DNA of 64,000 bases from assembly GCA_964449075.1 (NCBI GenBank), contig CAYVBJ010000001.1, forward strand, positions 62,001-126,000, read 5' to 3'. The notes under the pieces were generated by a model that was not told the DNA's origin, did no database searches, and saw nothing but the letters and a program-made list of their open reading frames with translations. The DNA comes from CAYVBJ01 sp964449075. Lineage in GTDB: Bacteria > Bacteroidota > Rhodothermia > Balneolales > Balneolaceae. The position numbers were made by a program, and so were the translations under genes. Of the stretch, positions 20,028-28,936 are shown piece after piece (position 1 is the stretch's first letter; each line of letters starts with the position of its first letter).

Positions 20028-20239
20028 ACATTCATTAGGATTGTATTTTGAATTAGATCAGTATAGAAAAAAATATATGCAGGGCAAATAATATTTTGCG
20101 ACCCAATTTCCCCGATTGTTTAAAATTGATTTTGATATTTCATTACAAATTTTGAGCCTTATAGAAACAGCCAGATATTAGATCCGAGGATTAAACAATG
20201 GAGCTGGTTTACGGCACGGCGCTGACCGCTAAGAGCTAA

Positions 20240-20449
20240 ATGCAAATAAGCAATTTGATGGAATTACTGGGCATTGAATTAAGAGATAAAGAAAGGGATG
20301 CAGATGAGATAAAAACGTACAAACTTATTTTAAAAAGATTTGGAGACGGCAATCTTGCAGCAAAAGCACGCGATAAAATTGGAATTACGTATCAGGTTCA
20401 AATAAATATAATGATTTATGATACTTACCTGCCTAAGATGAGAGAATAA
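20240..20449 (+). CDS. small hypothetical protein, possibly a TPR-like remnant
   Basis: A 69-residue reading frame with no family I recognise. The segment IKTYKLILKRFGDGNLAAKARDKIG loosely resembles one tetratricopeptide-type helix pair (tyrosine, hydrophobic, FGD, LAAKAR). A short frame at 20197-20238 (13 residues) precedes it with GAGG 8 bases before its ATG and ends one base before this start. That 40-base stretch is clearly more GC-rich than its surroundings. The pair could be a translated leader plus small gene, or the decayed end of a larger gene. There is no strong ribosome-binding site at 20240 itself. It converges with the RHH gene downstream. Weak support as a functional gene. Confidence 0.3.
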   Translation: MQISNLMELLGIELRDKERDADEIKTYKLILKRFGDGNLAAKARDKIGITYQVQINIMIYDTYLPKMRE

Positions 20450-20470
20450 AATTAAATGACTTCTTTTACT

Positions 20471-20806
20471 TTAGTATCCCTTACTCTCCACATACTCTTT
20501 AATTGCGTCTGTAGCAGCTGCCGAGTAGCTTGAATTGTGATCACTTGCATATTCTCTTAGCCGGTCAGTAATAGTTTCTTCAATGTAATAGCTGACAATT
20601 TTTTTACCTTTGAGATCCTCCGGATGAATATCATTCTTTTTGCTGCGGTATGAATCCTTTCCGGGTTCTGCCTCCGGATCATTTCCAAAACTTTCAGTAC
20701 TCTCAGACTCAATCAGGGCGTTATAATCAGGGATAAAGTCAAAATTTGAATTTTCGATTACATCGTAGCCGAGCGGGGAGTGGCCAAGACTTTTTTTATT
20801 TGACAT
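20471..20806 (-). CDS. ribbon-helix-helix-like partner of ParA
   Basis: A 111-residue protein starting 3 bases after the end of the ParA gene. The last ~45 residues (KIVSYYIEETITDRLREYA..., then AAATDAIKEYVESKGY) have the strand-helix-helix pattern of ribbon-helix-helix DNA-binding proteins such as ParG/CopG. The N-terminal half is charged and probably disordered and begins with a short SLGHSPLGYD box. Small centromere-binding proteins that stimulate ParA through a basic flexible N-terminus are known from plasmids, so a ParA-activating, DNA-binding role is a reasonable inference. I recognise no specific family. It could be a ParB functional substitute or an autorepressor. Confidence 0.75.
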   Translation of the reverse strand: MSNKKSLGHSPLGYDVIENSNFDFIPDYNALIESESTESFGNDPEAEPGKDSYRSKKNDIHPEDLKGKKIVSYYIEETITDRLREYASDHNSSYSAAATDAIKEYVESKGY

Positions 20807-20809
20807 AAA

Positions 20810-21568
20810 TTAGTATCCGTTTCGTATTTCTTTAGCAAGTGCAAAATAATCCTGAGCTCCATTACTGCTGCCATCGTACTCAAATATTGTTTTGTGATGA
20901 CTCGGAGCTTCAGCAAGAGCCACATTATCACGTATTACAGTGCCATAAACTTTTGCTCCGAAATAGTCTCTGATATGGCCTACAACTTCTCTGTTGAGGT
21001 TTTTTCGATGGTCATACAATGTACAAACAATTCCTTCAACCTTTAAATTTTTATTGAGCCGTTTCTGAACAACTTTGACCAGATCCATTAATTTGGACAA
21101 GCCGTGCAGCGCTAAATATTCTGATTGCAATACAATCACAATTTCATTAACAGCAGTAAATGCATTGAGTGTAAGTAATCCAAGATTTGGCGGACAATCA
21201 ACTAAAATAAAATCGTAGTCCTGTTGTACCTGAACAAGAGCATCTCGCAAGAGACATTCACGGGCAGGTTCATTCACAAGTTCCATTTCTGCACCTGATA
21301 AATCTATAGAAGATGGCAGTATTTGAAATTTTTCATAATCTATGATAACATCTTTTATATCTGCCTCTCCCCGCAAAACATGATATACATTCGTATTCAG
21401 TTTTTGGGAATGCATTTTCAGGGAATACGTAAGATTAGCCTGTGGATCCATATCGATCAACAGGACCTTAAAACCCATCCGGCTTAATCCGGCTCCGACA
21501 TTGATGGTTGTTGTTGTTTTTCCTACCCCACCCTTTTGATTTGTAAACGCTATAGATCTTGTTGCCAT
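20810..21568 (-). CDS. ParA-family ATPase (Soj-like)
   Basis: A 252-residue deviant Walker ATPase with KGGVGKTTTTINVGAGL (residues 11-27), the DMDPQANLT Walker A' loop and VDCPPNLGLLTLNAF Walker B. These proteins form ATP-dependent dimers that bind DNA non-specifically and position DNA or protein cargo. The gene is paired with a small RHH-like protein rather than a ParB with HTH domain, and no parS palindrome (TGTTTCACGTGAAACA) is visible. It lies divergent from the thioesterase gene across a 284-base AT-rich region containing two perfect short palindromes. It may be a plasmid-type partition pair captured in the chromosome or a protein-positioning system. Confidence 0.92.
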   Translation of the reverse strand: MATRSIAFTNQKGGVGKTTTTINVGAGLSRMGFKVLLIDMDPQANLTYSLKMHSQKLNTNVYHVLRGEADIKDVIIDYEKFQILPSSIDLSGAEMELVNEPARECLLRDALVQVQQDYDFILVDCPPNLGLLTLNAFTAVNEIVIVLQSEYLALHGLSKLMDLVKVVQKRLNKNLKVEGIVCTLYDHRKNLNREVVGHIRDYFGAKVYGTVIRDNVALAEAPSHHKTIFEYDGSSNGAQDYFALAKEIRNGY

Positions 21569-21630
21569 ATTCCGGAATTCAATTTTTAATTTATCACCAG
21601 TGAGTACTATAAGAGATAAACTTCTAATAG

Positions 21631-21690
21631 AGTTGTTACAACTTATGCGAATATTTTAATAAATAAAAACCGGATAAATACCAATTTATC
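21631..21690. promoter_or_regulatory. two short palindromes upstream of parA
   Basis: AGTTGT-T-ACAACT (21631-21643) and GATAAAT-ACCA-ATTTATC (21673-21690) are perfect inverted repeats 63-120 bases upstream of the ParA start, in the divergent intergenic region. They are candidates for an operator or centromere bound by the RHH-like partner. This is inference from position and symmetry only. Confidence 0.35.
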
Positions 21691-21852
21691 AGTTAGTTTT
21701 ACCTATTTAAAATGAAATCATTAATATTAACTGGTTATTATCTTTCAAATTACAATTCACAAAATGAATTTCATTTAATAACTGATCATTTCTTATTTTG
21801 AATAGGTTGAAATCAAAAATATCTGAATTCGTCACTATATAAGTATTGAGTT

Positions 21853-22245
21853 ATGGGTAAAAATATTCCCGGCATGAGATTTTTTAGCCGAAAGCTGATT
21901 AAGCCCCAGGATTTGAATGCGCACGGGACTCTGTTTGGGGGATCTGTATTAAGCTGGATTGATGAAGAGGCGGCTATCTATGTAATATGTCAGCTTGGAA
22001 AAGGAAACATCGCTACTAAATTTATGTCTGAAATTGATTTTGTAAGTTCTGCCAAGCTCGGAGATATTATTGAGATAGGTATGGAAACTGTAAAATTTGG
22101 CAAAACCTCAATTACTGTAAAGTGCGAGGTAAGGCACAAATTTACTCTCAAAACAATCATTCGAATTGATAAAATTGTTTTTGTACATCTTGACGAAAAA
22201 GGACACCCGGTTCCTCATTATGTAACCGAACCGGCAAATGAATAA
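21853..22245 (+). CDS. acyl-CoA thioesterase, hotdog fold (YciA-like)
   Basis: A 130-residue hotdog-fold thioesterase with the family segment NAHGTLFGGSVLSWIDEEAAI, in which the aspartate is the catalytic base, and a second strand FMSEIDFVSSAKLGDIIEI. It would hydrolyse acyl-CoA thioesters in the cytoplasm. Length and motifs fit the YciA/BACH group. It is separated from the HPt gene by 17 bases on the same strand, so it probably shares a transcript with the downstream phosphorelay genes; the functional reason is unclear. Confidence 0.92.
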   Translation: MGKNIPGMRFFSRKLIKPQDLNAHGTLFGGSVLSWIDEEAAIYVICQLGKGNIATKFMSEIDFVSSAKLGDIIEIGMETVKFGKTSITVKCEVRHKFTLKTIIRIDKIVFVHLDEKGHPVPHYVTEPANE

Positions 22246-22262
22246 AAAACGAAAGAGATACT

Positions 22263-22616
22263 ATGAGCTCAGGCAATCAGAAAGTTGACCGCCAAATGAT
22301 AGAAAAGATGATGTATGGTGAAGAAAAATACATTAAGGAATTTGCTGAAGCATCGATCAGTTCATTTTCTGAATTCAAGGAGCAATTTTCGAATCACTTG
22401 TTAAGCAGGGACATTGAGAATCTTAGACGTGCAGGCCATAAAATAAAGCCTGCCGCACTAATGCTTAATCTGAAAGAGCTAATGGAGCTGTACAGTTTTT
22501 CAAAAGAGCAACTGGAAAACAGTGCCGATCAATCCGAATTGAAAGATACTGCTGAAAAGGTAGATGCGTTTTGTGAGCAGGTAATTCAGGATTTCGAAAA
22601 TATAATTGAAAACTAA
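22263..22616 (+). CDS. stand-alone HPt (histidine phosphotransfer) domain protein
   Basis: A 117-residue all-helical protein. The segment NLRRAGHKIKPAALMLNL has the HPt core pattern, with His at about residue 59 in RRAGHKIKPAAL where classic HPt proteins have H.LKG.A...G. It lacks kinase and receiver domains, so it would accept and donate phosphate between response-regulator aspartates. A GAAAGAGATACT ribosome-binding region precedes the ATG. It lies just upstream of an OmpR-type response regulator and a hybrid-free sensor kinase, an unusual setting because these normally signal without an HPt. The assignment rests on a short motif and helical pattern. Confidence 0.7.
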   Translation: MSSGNQKVDRQMIEKMMYGEEKYIKEFAEASISSFSEFKEQFSNHLLSRDIENLRRAGHKIKPAALMLNLKELMELYSFSKEQLENSADQSELKDTAEKVDAFCEQVIQDFENIIEN

Positions 22617-22680
22617 ATGTTATGAATATGTGATGATTCTCAAATGAATATCATTAAATTTAAATAAAAAAAATTACCAC

Positions 22681-23412
22681 ATGCCCAACGATCAAAATCA
22701 AAAAGTACTCATTGTAGAAGACGATCACGATCTTGCAGATCTTGTTAAAATAAATTTGACAGATCAGGGGTATTCCGTTCTGCATGCTGATAACGGGTTA
22801 GCAGGAGTCGAAACATTTCAAAAAGAGAATCCATCAATTGTGATTCTGGACATTATGCTTCCAAGACTGGATGGATTTGAAGTTTGTAAACGCATTCGAA
22901 AAGAAAACCGTCAAGTTCCCATCCTTATGCTTACTGCCAAAGCTGAAGAGGTGGATAAGGTACTTGGTCTTGAGTTAGGGGCCGATGACTATATGACAAA
23001 ACCGTTCAGTATCAGAGAGTTAATGGCAAGAGTTAAAGCAATATTCAGAAGAATTGAAGTTGATAATGAGAGTAAGGATGATATGCCGGAAGTAATCGAA
23101 TTTGATGATCTCGAAATCTATCCCGATAAAAGGAAAGTGGTTATGAATAATGAGGCAATTGAACTGACCACCAAAGAGTTTGAGCTTCTGCTTCTATTCG
23201 CATCCAATCCTGGCAAGGCATATAGCAGGCAGCAGTTACTAAACCTTGTATGGGGCTATCAATATGACGGATATAGCCATACTGTTAATTCACATATTAA
23301 CAGGCTCAGAAGTAAAATAGAATCAGATCCATCCCAGCCAAAATATATACGAACTGTGTGGGGTATGGGATATCGCTTTTCTGATTTAAAAGAGTTACAA
23401 GAGCATGCGTAG
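22681..23412 (+). CDS. OmpR/PhoB-family response regulator
   Basis: A 243-residue regulator. The N-terminal receiver has the acidic pair EDDHD (about 12-16), the phosphoacceptor Asp in VILDIMLPRLDG (about 58), the Thr switch in MLTAKAEE and the Lys in YMTKPFS. The C-terminal winged-helix DNA-binding domain (about 140-235) shows ELTTKEFELLLLFASNPGKAYSRQQLL and GYSHTVNSHINRLRSKIE...YIRTVWGMGYRF. Its stop overlaps the kinase gene by 8 bases, so the two are a coupled pair. Confidence 0.96.
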   Translation: MPNDQNQKVLIVEDDHDLADLVKINLTDQGYSVLHADNGLAGVETFQKENPSIVILDIMLPRLDGFEVCKRIRKENRQVPILMLTAKAEEVDKVLGLELGADDYMTKPFSIRELMARVKAIFRRIEVDNESKDDMPEVIEFDDLEIYPDKRKVVMNNEAIELTTKEFELLLLFASNPGKAYSRQQLLNLVWGYQYDGYSHTVNSHINRLRSKIESDPSQPKYIRTVWGMGYRFSDLKELQEHA

Positions 23413-24871
23413 TTTTTACCTGAAATTAGCTGTTATTTTTTCCGGTTTGCTGATTGCATTCGGTATGCTTGTTGCATATACCAGCACAAATGCTTCTCTA
23501 GGATATGTTCAGGAAACCACACAAAAAAGCAACGCAAATCTTGCACGGACACTTGCACAGGAATTCCGGCCGCTTCTGAAGGATACAATTGATCACAAAG
23601 CAATCAGGGATAAAATTCAACAGCTTAGCGGTACAAATCCGCAATTTGATATTTATCTTTTAAACAGGCAGGGTGTAATTAAGGGATCTTATCCCGGTTC
23701 TGGTGATAATCAACGAACACCGGTAACCCAGGTAGTAGATACCAGGCCCATTGATCAGTATCTGAGTGGTGACCCTCTTCCTATTCTTGGCCAGGATCCT
23801 TTGCAAAATAACCGTTCAAAACCATTTAGTGCAGCGCCTATTAGCATAAAGGATTCCTCAGGTTGTTATCTATACATTATCCTTGAAGGACAACAATATG
23901 ACCAGACTGCAGCTTTGGTTTCTGACAGCTATATTATAAGTAATACCATGTGGATATTGGGAATAATTTTCTTAATCACACTCTTCATCGGCCTGTTCCT
24001 GTTTAAAATGATCACCCAGCGGCTTCAAACGATTAAACAAACAGTTACTGCATTTGAGAGAGGCCAGTTACACAGAAGAATTCCGCGGCGGGGTAATGAT
24101 GAACTGTCGGACCTCTCCTACTGTTTCAATCAAATGGCTGATACAATTGTTCAAAACATGGATGATCTGAAAAAAACAGACAAGCTTCGCCGCGAACTTG
24201 TTGCAAATATCTCCCATGACCTTCGCAGTCCTTTATCTTCAATACAGGGCTACCTTGAAACAATTCAGATCAAAGGCCAGAGTATCGGAAAAGATGAGTA
24301 TCAAAAGTATTTTGATATCGTTCTTAAAAATACGCAGAAATTAAACAGGCTTATCAGCGATCTTTTTGAACTTTCGAAACTTGATGCTGAAGATGTTAAG
24401 CCCGAGCTTGAATATGTTTCTATGGCCGAACTCGTACAAGACCTTGTCATTCAGTTCAAACCGATTGCTGAAGAGAAGCATGTAAAGCTTGAAGCAAGTT
24501 TCCCAAATGAACCAACCTCATTGGTTTATGCAGATCTCGGGTTGATGGAACGTGCCCTCTCTAACTTGATTGATAACGCGATAAAGCACACTGAACCTGG
24601 CGGAAGTGTTTCGATTGCCTCTGCGAAAGATGGTAAGGATGTAATGGTTGAGATCAAAGATAGCGGAAAGGGAATTCCGGAAAAAGACTTACCACACATT
24701 TTCGATCGGTTCTATCAGGTTGATAAAAGCCGAAGCCCCGGTGCAGGTGCCGGTTTAGGTCTCTCAATAGCCCAAAAAATATTACACCTGCACGGAGCTA
24801 AGGTATCGATCGAAAGCATGATCAATAAAGGCACTACATTCAGAATTTTCATCCCCGGATATCCTGTCTGA
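23405..24871 (+). CDS. sensor histidine kinase
   Basis: A 488-residue membrane kinase. Transmembrane segments lie near residues 8-26 and 177-200 and flank a ~150-residue periplasmic sensor region. A HAMP domain follows (about 200-255), then the dimerisation domain with phosphoacceptor His in NISHDLRSPLSS (about 275), and the ATPase domain with N-box NLIDNAIKHT, G1 DSGKGIP, F-box FDRFYQVDKSR and G2 GAGLGLSI. It phosphorylates the upstream response regulator. The start ATG overlaps that gene. The stimulus is unknown; the single Cys (SSGC) in the sensor region is near the membrane. Confidence 0.95.
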   Translation: MRSFYLKLAVIFSGLLIAFGMLVAYTSTNASLGYVQETTQKSNANLARTLAQEFRPLLKDTIDHKAIRDKIQQLSGTNPQFDIYLLNRQGVIKGSYPGSGDNQRTPVTQVVDTRPIDQYLSGDPLPILGQDPLQNNRSKPFSAAPISIKDSSGCYLYIILEGQQYDQTAALVSDSYIISNTMWILGIIFLITLFIGLFLFKMITQRLQTIKQTVTAFERGQLHRRIPRRGNDELSDLSYCFNQMADTIVQNMDDLKKTDKLRRELVANISHDLRSPLSSIQGYLETIQIKGQSIGKDEYQKYFDIVLKNTQKLNRLISDLFELSKLDAEDVKPELEYVSMAELVQDLVIQFKPIAEEKHVKLEASFPNEPTSLVYADLGLMERALSNLIDNAIKHTEPGGSVSIASAKDGKDVMVEIKDSGKGIPEKDLPHIFDRFYQVDKSRSPGAGAGLGLSIAQKILHLHGAKVSIESMINKGTTFRIFIPGYPV

Positions 24872-25081
24872 AGTAACTGTTTGTTTACTCTATATAGCAG
24901 TATTACAAATATCTCCTGTAAAAGTTTATCTCCACGCGGCAGCCTGCCCTTACTGAAATACACCATTTCTTTGAAATCGGAATATTAAAGTTTAGTAATA
25001 AACTGGTTTCTGGAAAGTTTCTGTTGACGCTAATCTCAATTATACTCATTTTCGATAGGAAAATTTCTAAAAGTAATAATT

Positions 25082-26095
25082 ATGGATAAAATACTTGTGA
25101 CCGGTGGAACCGGATATATCGGAAGTCATACAGTTCTTGAGCTTCTGAATGATGGGTTTGAGGTAGTTGTGATGGACAATTTGATCAACAGCAGCAGTGA
25201 ATCATTAAAAAGAGTTGAAAATATAACCGGGAAAAGTGTTGATTTTTATCAATTAGATCTTCTTGATAAAGAAGGACTTAATAACTTGTTTGGTAAATAT
25301 GAATTTGACGCAGTTATTCACTTTGCAGGCTTAAAAGCCGTAGGTGAATCCGTTGAAAAACCACTTTTCTACTATCAAAATAATGTGACCGGTACTCTCA
25401 ACCTGTGCGAAATCATGCAAAAGCATGAAGTTTATAACATGGTTTTTAGCTCATCATGTACTGTATACGGTGAGCCCGATGTAGTACCCATTACTGAAGA
25501 TGAGTCGTTATCCGCAGTTAATCCGTACGGTCAAACGAAACTGACTATCGAGTATATTCTTAAAGATCTCTATAGATCAGACAACCGCTTTAATATATCC
25601 CTGTTGCGTTATTTTAATCCTGTCGGAGCTCATAAAAGCGGGGAGATAGGTGAAGATCCGAATGGTATCCCAAACAACCTTATGCCCTATGTAACCCAGG
25701 TTGCGATTGGCAATCTGAAAAAACTCCGGGTTTTTGGCGATGACTATCCCACGCACGATGGCAGTGGTGTTCGTGATTATATTCACGTGGTAGATTTGGC
25801 TCATGGTCATTTGAAAGCGCTGGAAAAGCTTAAGGAGAATCCGGGAATTGATGTTTACAATCTTGGAACCGGAACCGGGTACAGTGTATTGGATGTAATA
25901 AAAGCCTTTGAAGACGCCACGGGGGAAAATGTGCCTTATGAAATAGTAGATCGTCGGCCAGGAGATGCTGCAGCCGTTTACGCCGATCCATCCAAAGCAA
26001 AGAATGAACTAAATTGGGAAGCCCAAAAAGACCTGGTAGAGATGTGCAGAGACGCTTGGAACTGGCAGTTAAAAAATCCCGGGGGATATAACTAA
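25082..26095 (+). CDS. galE: UDP-glucose 4-epimerase
   Basis: A 337-residue extended short-chain dehydrogenase that interconverts UDP-glucose and UDP-galactose (and possibly the GlcNAc/GalNAc pair) using bound NAD. It shows the N-terminal GGTGYIGSHTVLEL nucleotide loop, the DL..K to VIHFAGLKAVGESV segment, the catalytic Ser in FSSSCTVYGEP, the YxxxK catalytic pair in NPYGQTKLTIE, and the C-terminal NLGTGTGYSVLDVI. It stands alone with ~200 bases upstream and converges with the SLBB export gene. The product is probably used for cell-surface polysaccharide, consistent with that neighbour. Confidence 0.97.
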   Translation: MDKILVTGGTGYIGSHTVLELLNDGFEVVVMDNLINSSSESLKRVENITGKSVDFYQLDLLDKEGLNNLFGKYEFDAVIHFAGLKAVGESVEKPLFYYQNNVTGTLNLCEIMQKHEVYNMVFSSSCTVYGEPDVVPITEDESLSAVNPYGQTKLTIEYILKDLYRSDNRFNISLLRYFNPVGAHKSGEIGEDPNGIPNNLMPYVTQVAIGNLKKLRVFGDDYPTHDGSGVRDYIHVVDLAHGHLKALEKLKENPGIDVYNLGTGTGYSVLDVIKAFEDATGENVPYEIVDRRPGDAAAVYADPSKAKNELNWEAQKDLVEMCRDAWNWQLKNPGGYN

Positions 26096-26196
26096 TAGTT
26101 GAAAAATGATCAATTATATCTATCGTAAGATATCCATTTAATCAAAATTTCAGAGAAAAAATAACCAGGTTTTGTAACACGATATCTGTCCGCCAA

Positions 26197-28674
26197 TCAT
26201 CTTCTGATTTGCACAATGGTAGTACTTACCAGTGCTGCTGTAGAAACTATCGCAGTTAAAATACTGATTCTTTCTTGAGGTGACAATTCACGCTCTTCCG
26301 GTTGCTGCGGCACAATAATTGTTGCCCCGGGTCTTACCCTGGGATTATTTCTGAAAAATAAAAATCTTTTGGTCCGGTCTACTTCGCCGTTGGCATATAC
26401 AATAAAGGCTTTTTTACTTTTACCTCTTTCTGTAGTTCCGCCGGCTTCGTCAATGTATTTTTTTAATGTTTTGCCCTTTTCATACCGTATACTCACCGGC
26501 GATAGTACTTCACCTTCTACTCTTACAGTCTGAAGCTCTTTTGGTATCGTTAAAACGTCACCATCTCTTAAAATTAAATCAAAATTACTTCCCGGAGAGC
26601 TTAATATTTCATCCAGTTCAATTCCTACATTAGTTGTACGTCTCTCCTGCTGAGTTTCGACAAGTAGTGTATCCAGTATATCAATGTCCCCAAGGTCCGT
26701 CTCTTCGCTTAATCTCCGCTCCAGTGATGCACCCTGAGGGAATGCATACGAGCTAAGTCCTCCGGCTTTTTCAATAATTTCAGAAATCCTGGTATTTCGC
26801 TCATCCAAAACATATTCTCCCGGAAACTGAACTTCCCCCTCGATTCTTATTACTTGCTGAGTTTCATAATTAGGTTCAGACCGTACAAACACCTGGTCAA
26901 AAGGTTTGAGTTTGAAATCACCGTCACCATTTGTAAAATCAAGATTGCGATTAACCTCAAATTGATAGATCTCTGCTATACGATTTGCTTTCAGTCTGTT
27001 GTTTTCGTCAGAAATGCGCCTTGCGACATCTACTCTGTAGGGTGCTGCCGATTCACGAAAACCATCGGCCATCAAAATAGCATCTTCAACTGTAGTTCCA
27101 TCAGCAAATTCGAATTCACCACCGCTGTTAACTGCACCTCTTACATTAATTGTATATTCCTGCCGCATGTCAAAAATGGATGTTATCCGGACCAGGTCAT
27201 CTCTCTTCAGCTCAATGTCATATGTTTCGGGCTGGCTGATAACCTGCCCGGCGTGAAATGAAACAGTCTCCATTGTCAGATCATCTTTTAATCTGAATAT
27301 GATCCCTCTTGACAGAAATGCATCCTCACGTAGTCCGTCTGCTTTCATAATTAAGTCACGGAGAGTCATACCATCATTAAGTTCGTAATCACCCTCACGA
27401 AAAACAGCACCTTCAATTTCTACCCTGTTCTCAAAACGTTCCAAAATTTGTCCGACAACGAGTCTGTCACCATTGCTTAATTCCAAATCTGCACCTTCAG
27501 GATAGTTGACATCTGATATACTTTTTTGAGTAGGTGTATTTCTTCTCAAGACAATTCTCTGTGTATAAGCCTGATCTGTAAATCCCCCGGCAAAATTGAT
27601 CAAATCTCCAAGTGTCTCTCCGGGTTTCACTTCAAAAATTCCGTTTCGTTTTAATTCACCTTCTACGGTAATACGGTTTAAATATGGGTCAATTTTTATT
27701 ATGTCCTGGTCTTTAAGACGAATATTGTCCGATAAATCTCCGTAGATTAAAAAATCATATATATCAAGATCCGAAATAATTTCCTGGCCTCTTATTAATT
27801 TAACACTTCGATATGTTCCGGATTCATTTGGACCACCAGCTGAGTAAAGTGCATTAAATATCGTTGAAAGTGAACTTACCGTATATGTCCCCGGTTGTTT
27901 TGTCTCTCCCAGAACCGTAACCTTTATACTTCTAATATTTCCAAGACTAATTTGAGCATAAGTATTGGCCTCCTGAGGTCGACTGGGATCCAGCCCGGAA
28001 TAAATATTTTTTAACCTGTTTATAATTTTTTCTCTTGCGCTTTCAATAGTTAAACCATTGACAAATACAGGGCCAATATTTTGAATGTTAATTGCACCTT
28101 CTGTATTAACTGTTAACCGGTAATTTGCTTCTGCCGCACCCCATATATCAATGACAAGTTCGTCACCTGCTCCCAGAACATAACCCTCTGGAGTTGGAAT
28201 ATTGAATGATGGCTGAAACGTTCTGGAAACTCTTGAAAAAAGTGAAGCACCGAATATTTCATCATCTTTTGCCACTAAGGAATCGACGGATACAGTATCT
28301 CCCCGAATAACTATAAAATCATCTTCAGCCAGGTCAACCACACGTCTTAAATCTGTTCCTGGCGCCTCGGCGGTATCAGCTTCTTCATCATCTTCTGTCT
28401 GTAGTCTGATCTCATTTATTCTTGTTCTTAATTTACGAACTTCAGACTGAGACATTCCCCGTGCAAGAGCCATCGACTGAACTTCGTTAAGCGACATCCC
28501 TTCACTTTGAGCTCTGTCCCAGATCTGACGAATTTGTGAATCTGACAATTCATCAACTCGTATAGAACGAAAATCTATATTGCCAACGTCCTGTGCTATA
28601 ATTGATTGGGCAAAAAGAGATATAAAAACTACAACTGTGAATTGAATAAGGCCGCGCTGTATAAAATGAAGCAT
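26197..28674 (-). CDS. polysaccharide export outer-membrane protein with six SLBB repeats
   Basis: An 825-residue Wza-like protein. A signal peptide (about 1-28, ending SIIAQ) is followed by a helical charged segment, then the poly-export domain (YVLGAGDELVIDIWG, near residue 165) and about six SLBB repeats, each starting V.V.GEV..PG.Y and ending AGG. These are visible near VTVLGETKQPG, ITVEGELKRNG, VEIEGAVFREG, INVRGAVNSGG, IRIEGEVQFPG and VRVEGEVLSPV. A C-terminal hydrophobic helix (ILTAIVSTAALVSTTIV) resembles the Wza barrel helix. I chose the ATG at 28672-28674 because the signal peptide starts there; an upstream Met at 28728 would add 18 residues. No Wzc/Wzx/Wzy genes are adjacent, so its partners lie elsewhere. 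Confidence 0.92.
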   Translation of the reverse strand: MLHFIQRGLIQFTVVVFISLFAQSIIAQDVGNIDFRSIRVDELSDSQIRQIWDRAQSEGMSLNEVQSMALARGMSQSEVRKLRTRINEIRLQTEDDEEADTAEAPGTDLRRVVDLAEDDFIVIRGDTVSVDSLVAKDDEIFGASLFSRVSRTFQPSFNIPTPEGYVLGAGDELVIDIWGAAEANYRLTVNTEGAINIQNIGPVFVNGLTIESAREKIINRLKNIYSGLDPSRPQEANTYAQISLGNIRSIKVTVLGETKQPGTYTVSSLSTIFNALYSAGGPNESGTYRSVKLIRGQEIISDLDIYDFLIYGDLSDNIRLKDQDIIKIDPYLNRITVEGELKRNGIFEVKPGETLGDLINFAGGFTDQAYTQRIVLRRNTPTQKSISDVNYPEGADLELSNGDRLVVGQILERFENRVEIEGAVFREGDYELNDGMTLRDLIMKADGLREDAFLSRGIIFRLKDDLTMETVSFHAGQVISQPETYDIELKRDDLVRITSIFDMRQEYTINVRGAVNSGGEFEFADGTTVEDAILMADGFRESAAPYRVDVARRISDENNRLKANRIAEIYQFEVNRNLDFTNGDGDFKLKPFDQVFVRSEPNYETQQVIRIEGEVQFPGEYVLDERNTRISEIIEKAGGLSSYAFPQGASLERRLSEETDLGDIDILDTLLVETQQERRTTNVGIELDEILSSPGSNFDLILRDGDVLTIPKELQTVRVEGEVLSPVSIRYEKGKTLKKYIDEAGGTTERGKSKKAFIVYANGEVDRTKRFLFFRNNPRVRPGATIIVPQQPEERELSPQERISILTAIVSTAALVSTTIVQIRR

Positions 28675-28936
28675 ATTTAAAATTCTTTTGTATAGATAGA
28701 TTGATAAAAACGTGTAGGGATATTTCAATACCGCAAAAGTAAGAAAATTTCATGTATATCTAAGCAATAAAACACAACTAAATTCCATCTTTGTATTTTC
28801 AAATCACTGGAAAGTGTTCAAAAATATCAAACAAACAACTAATCTGTAGCTTTTATTCTAAGAGGTTCAAATAAGTCAGTTTTTTGATATCTTAGGAAGA
28901 TGATTTTATAACAAATTCAAAAAAAATAATTAATCA

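Noticed and set aside
21569..21852. possible parS (ParB site) near the ParA gene
   Set aside because: The consensus TGTTTCACGTGAAACA is not present; only two unrelated short palindromes are seen.
24872..25081. possible regulatory RNA in the kinase-galE gap
   Set aside because: I see no stable conserved-looking stem or terminator in this 210-base gap.
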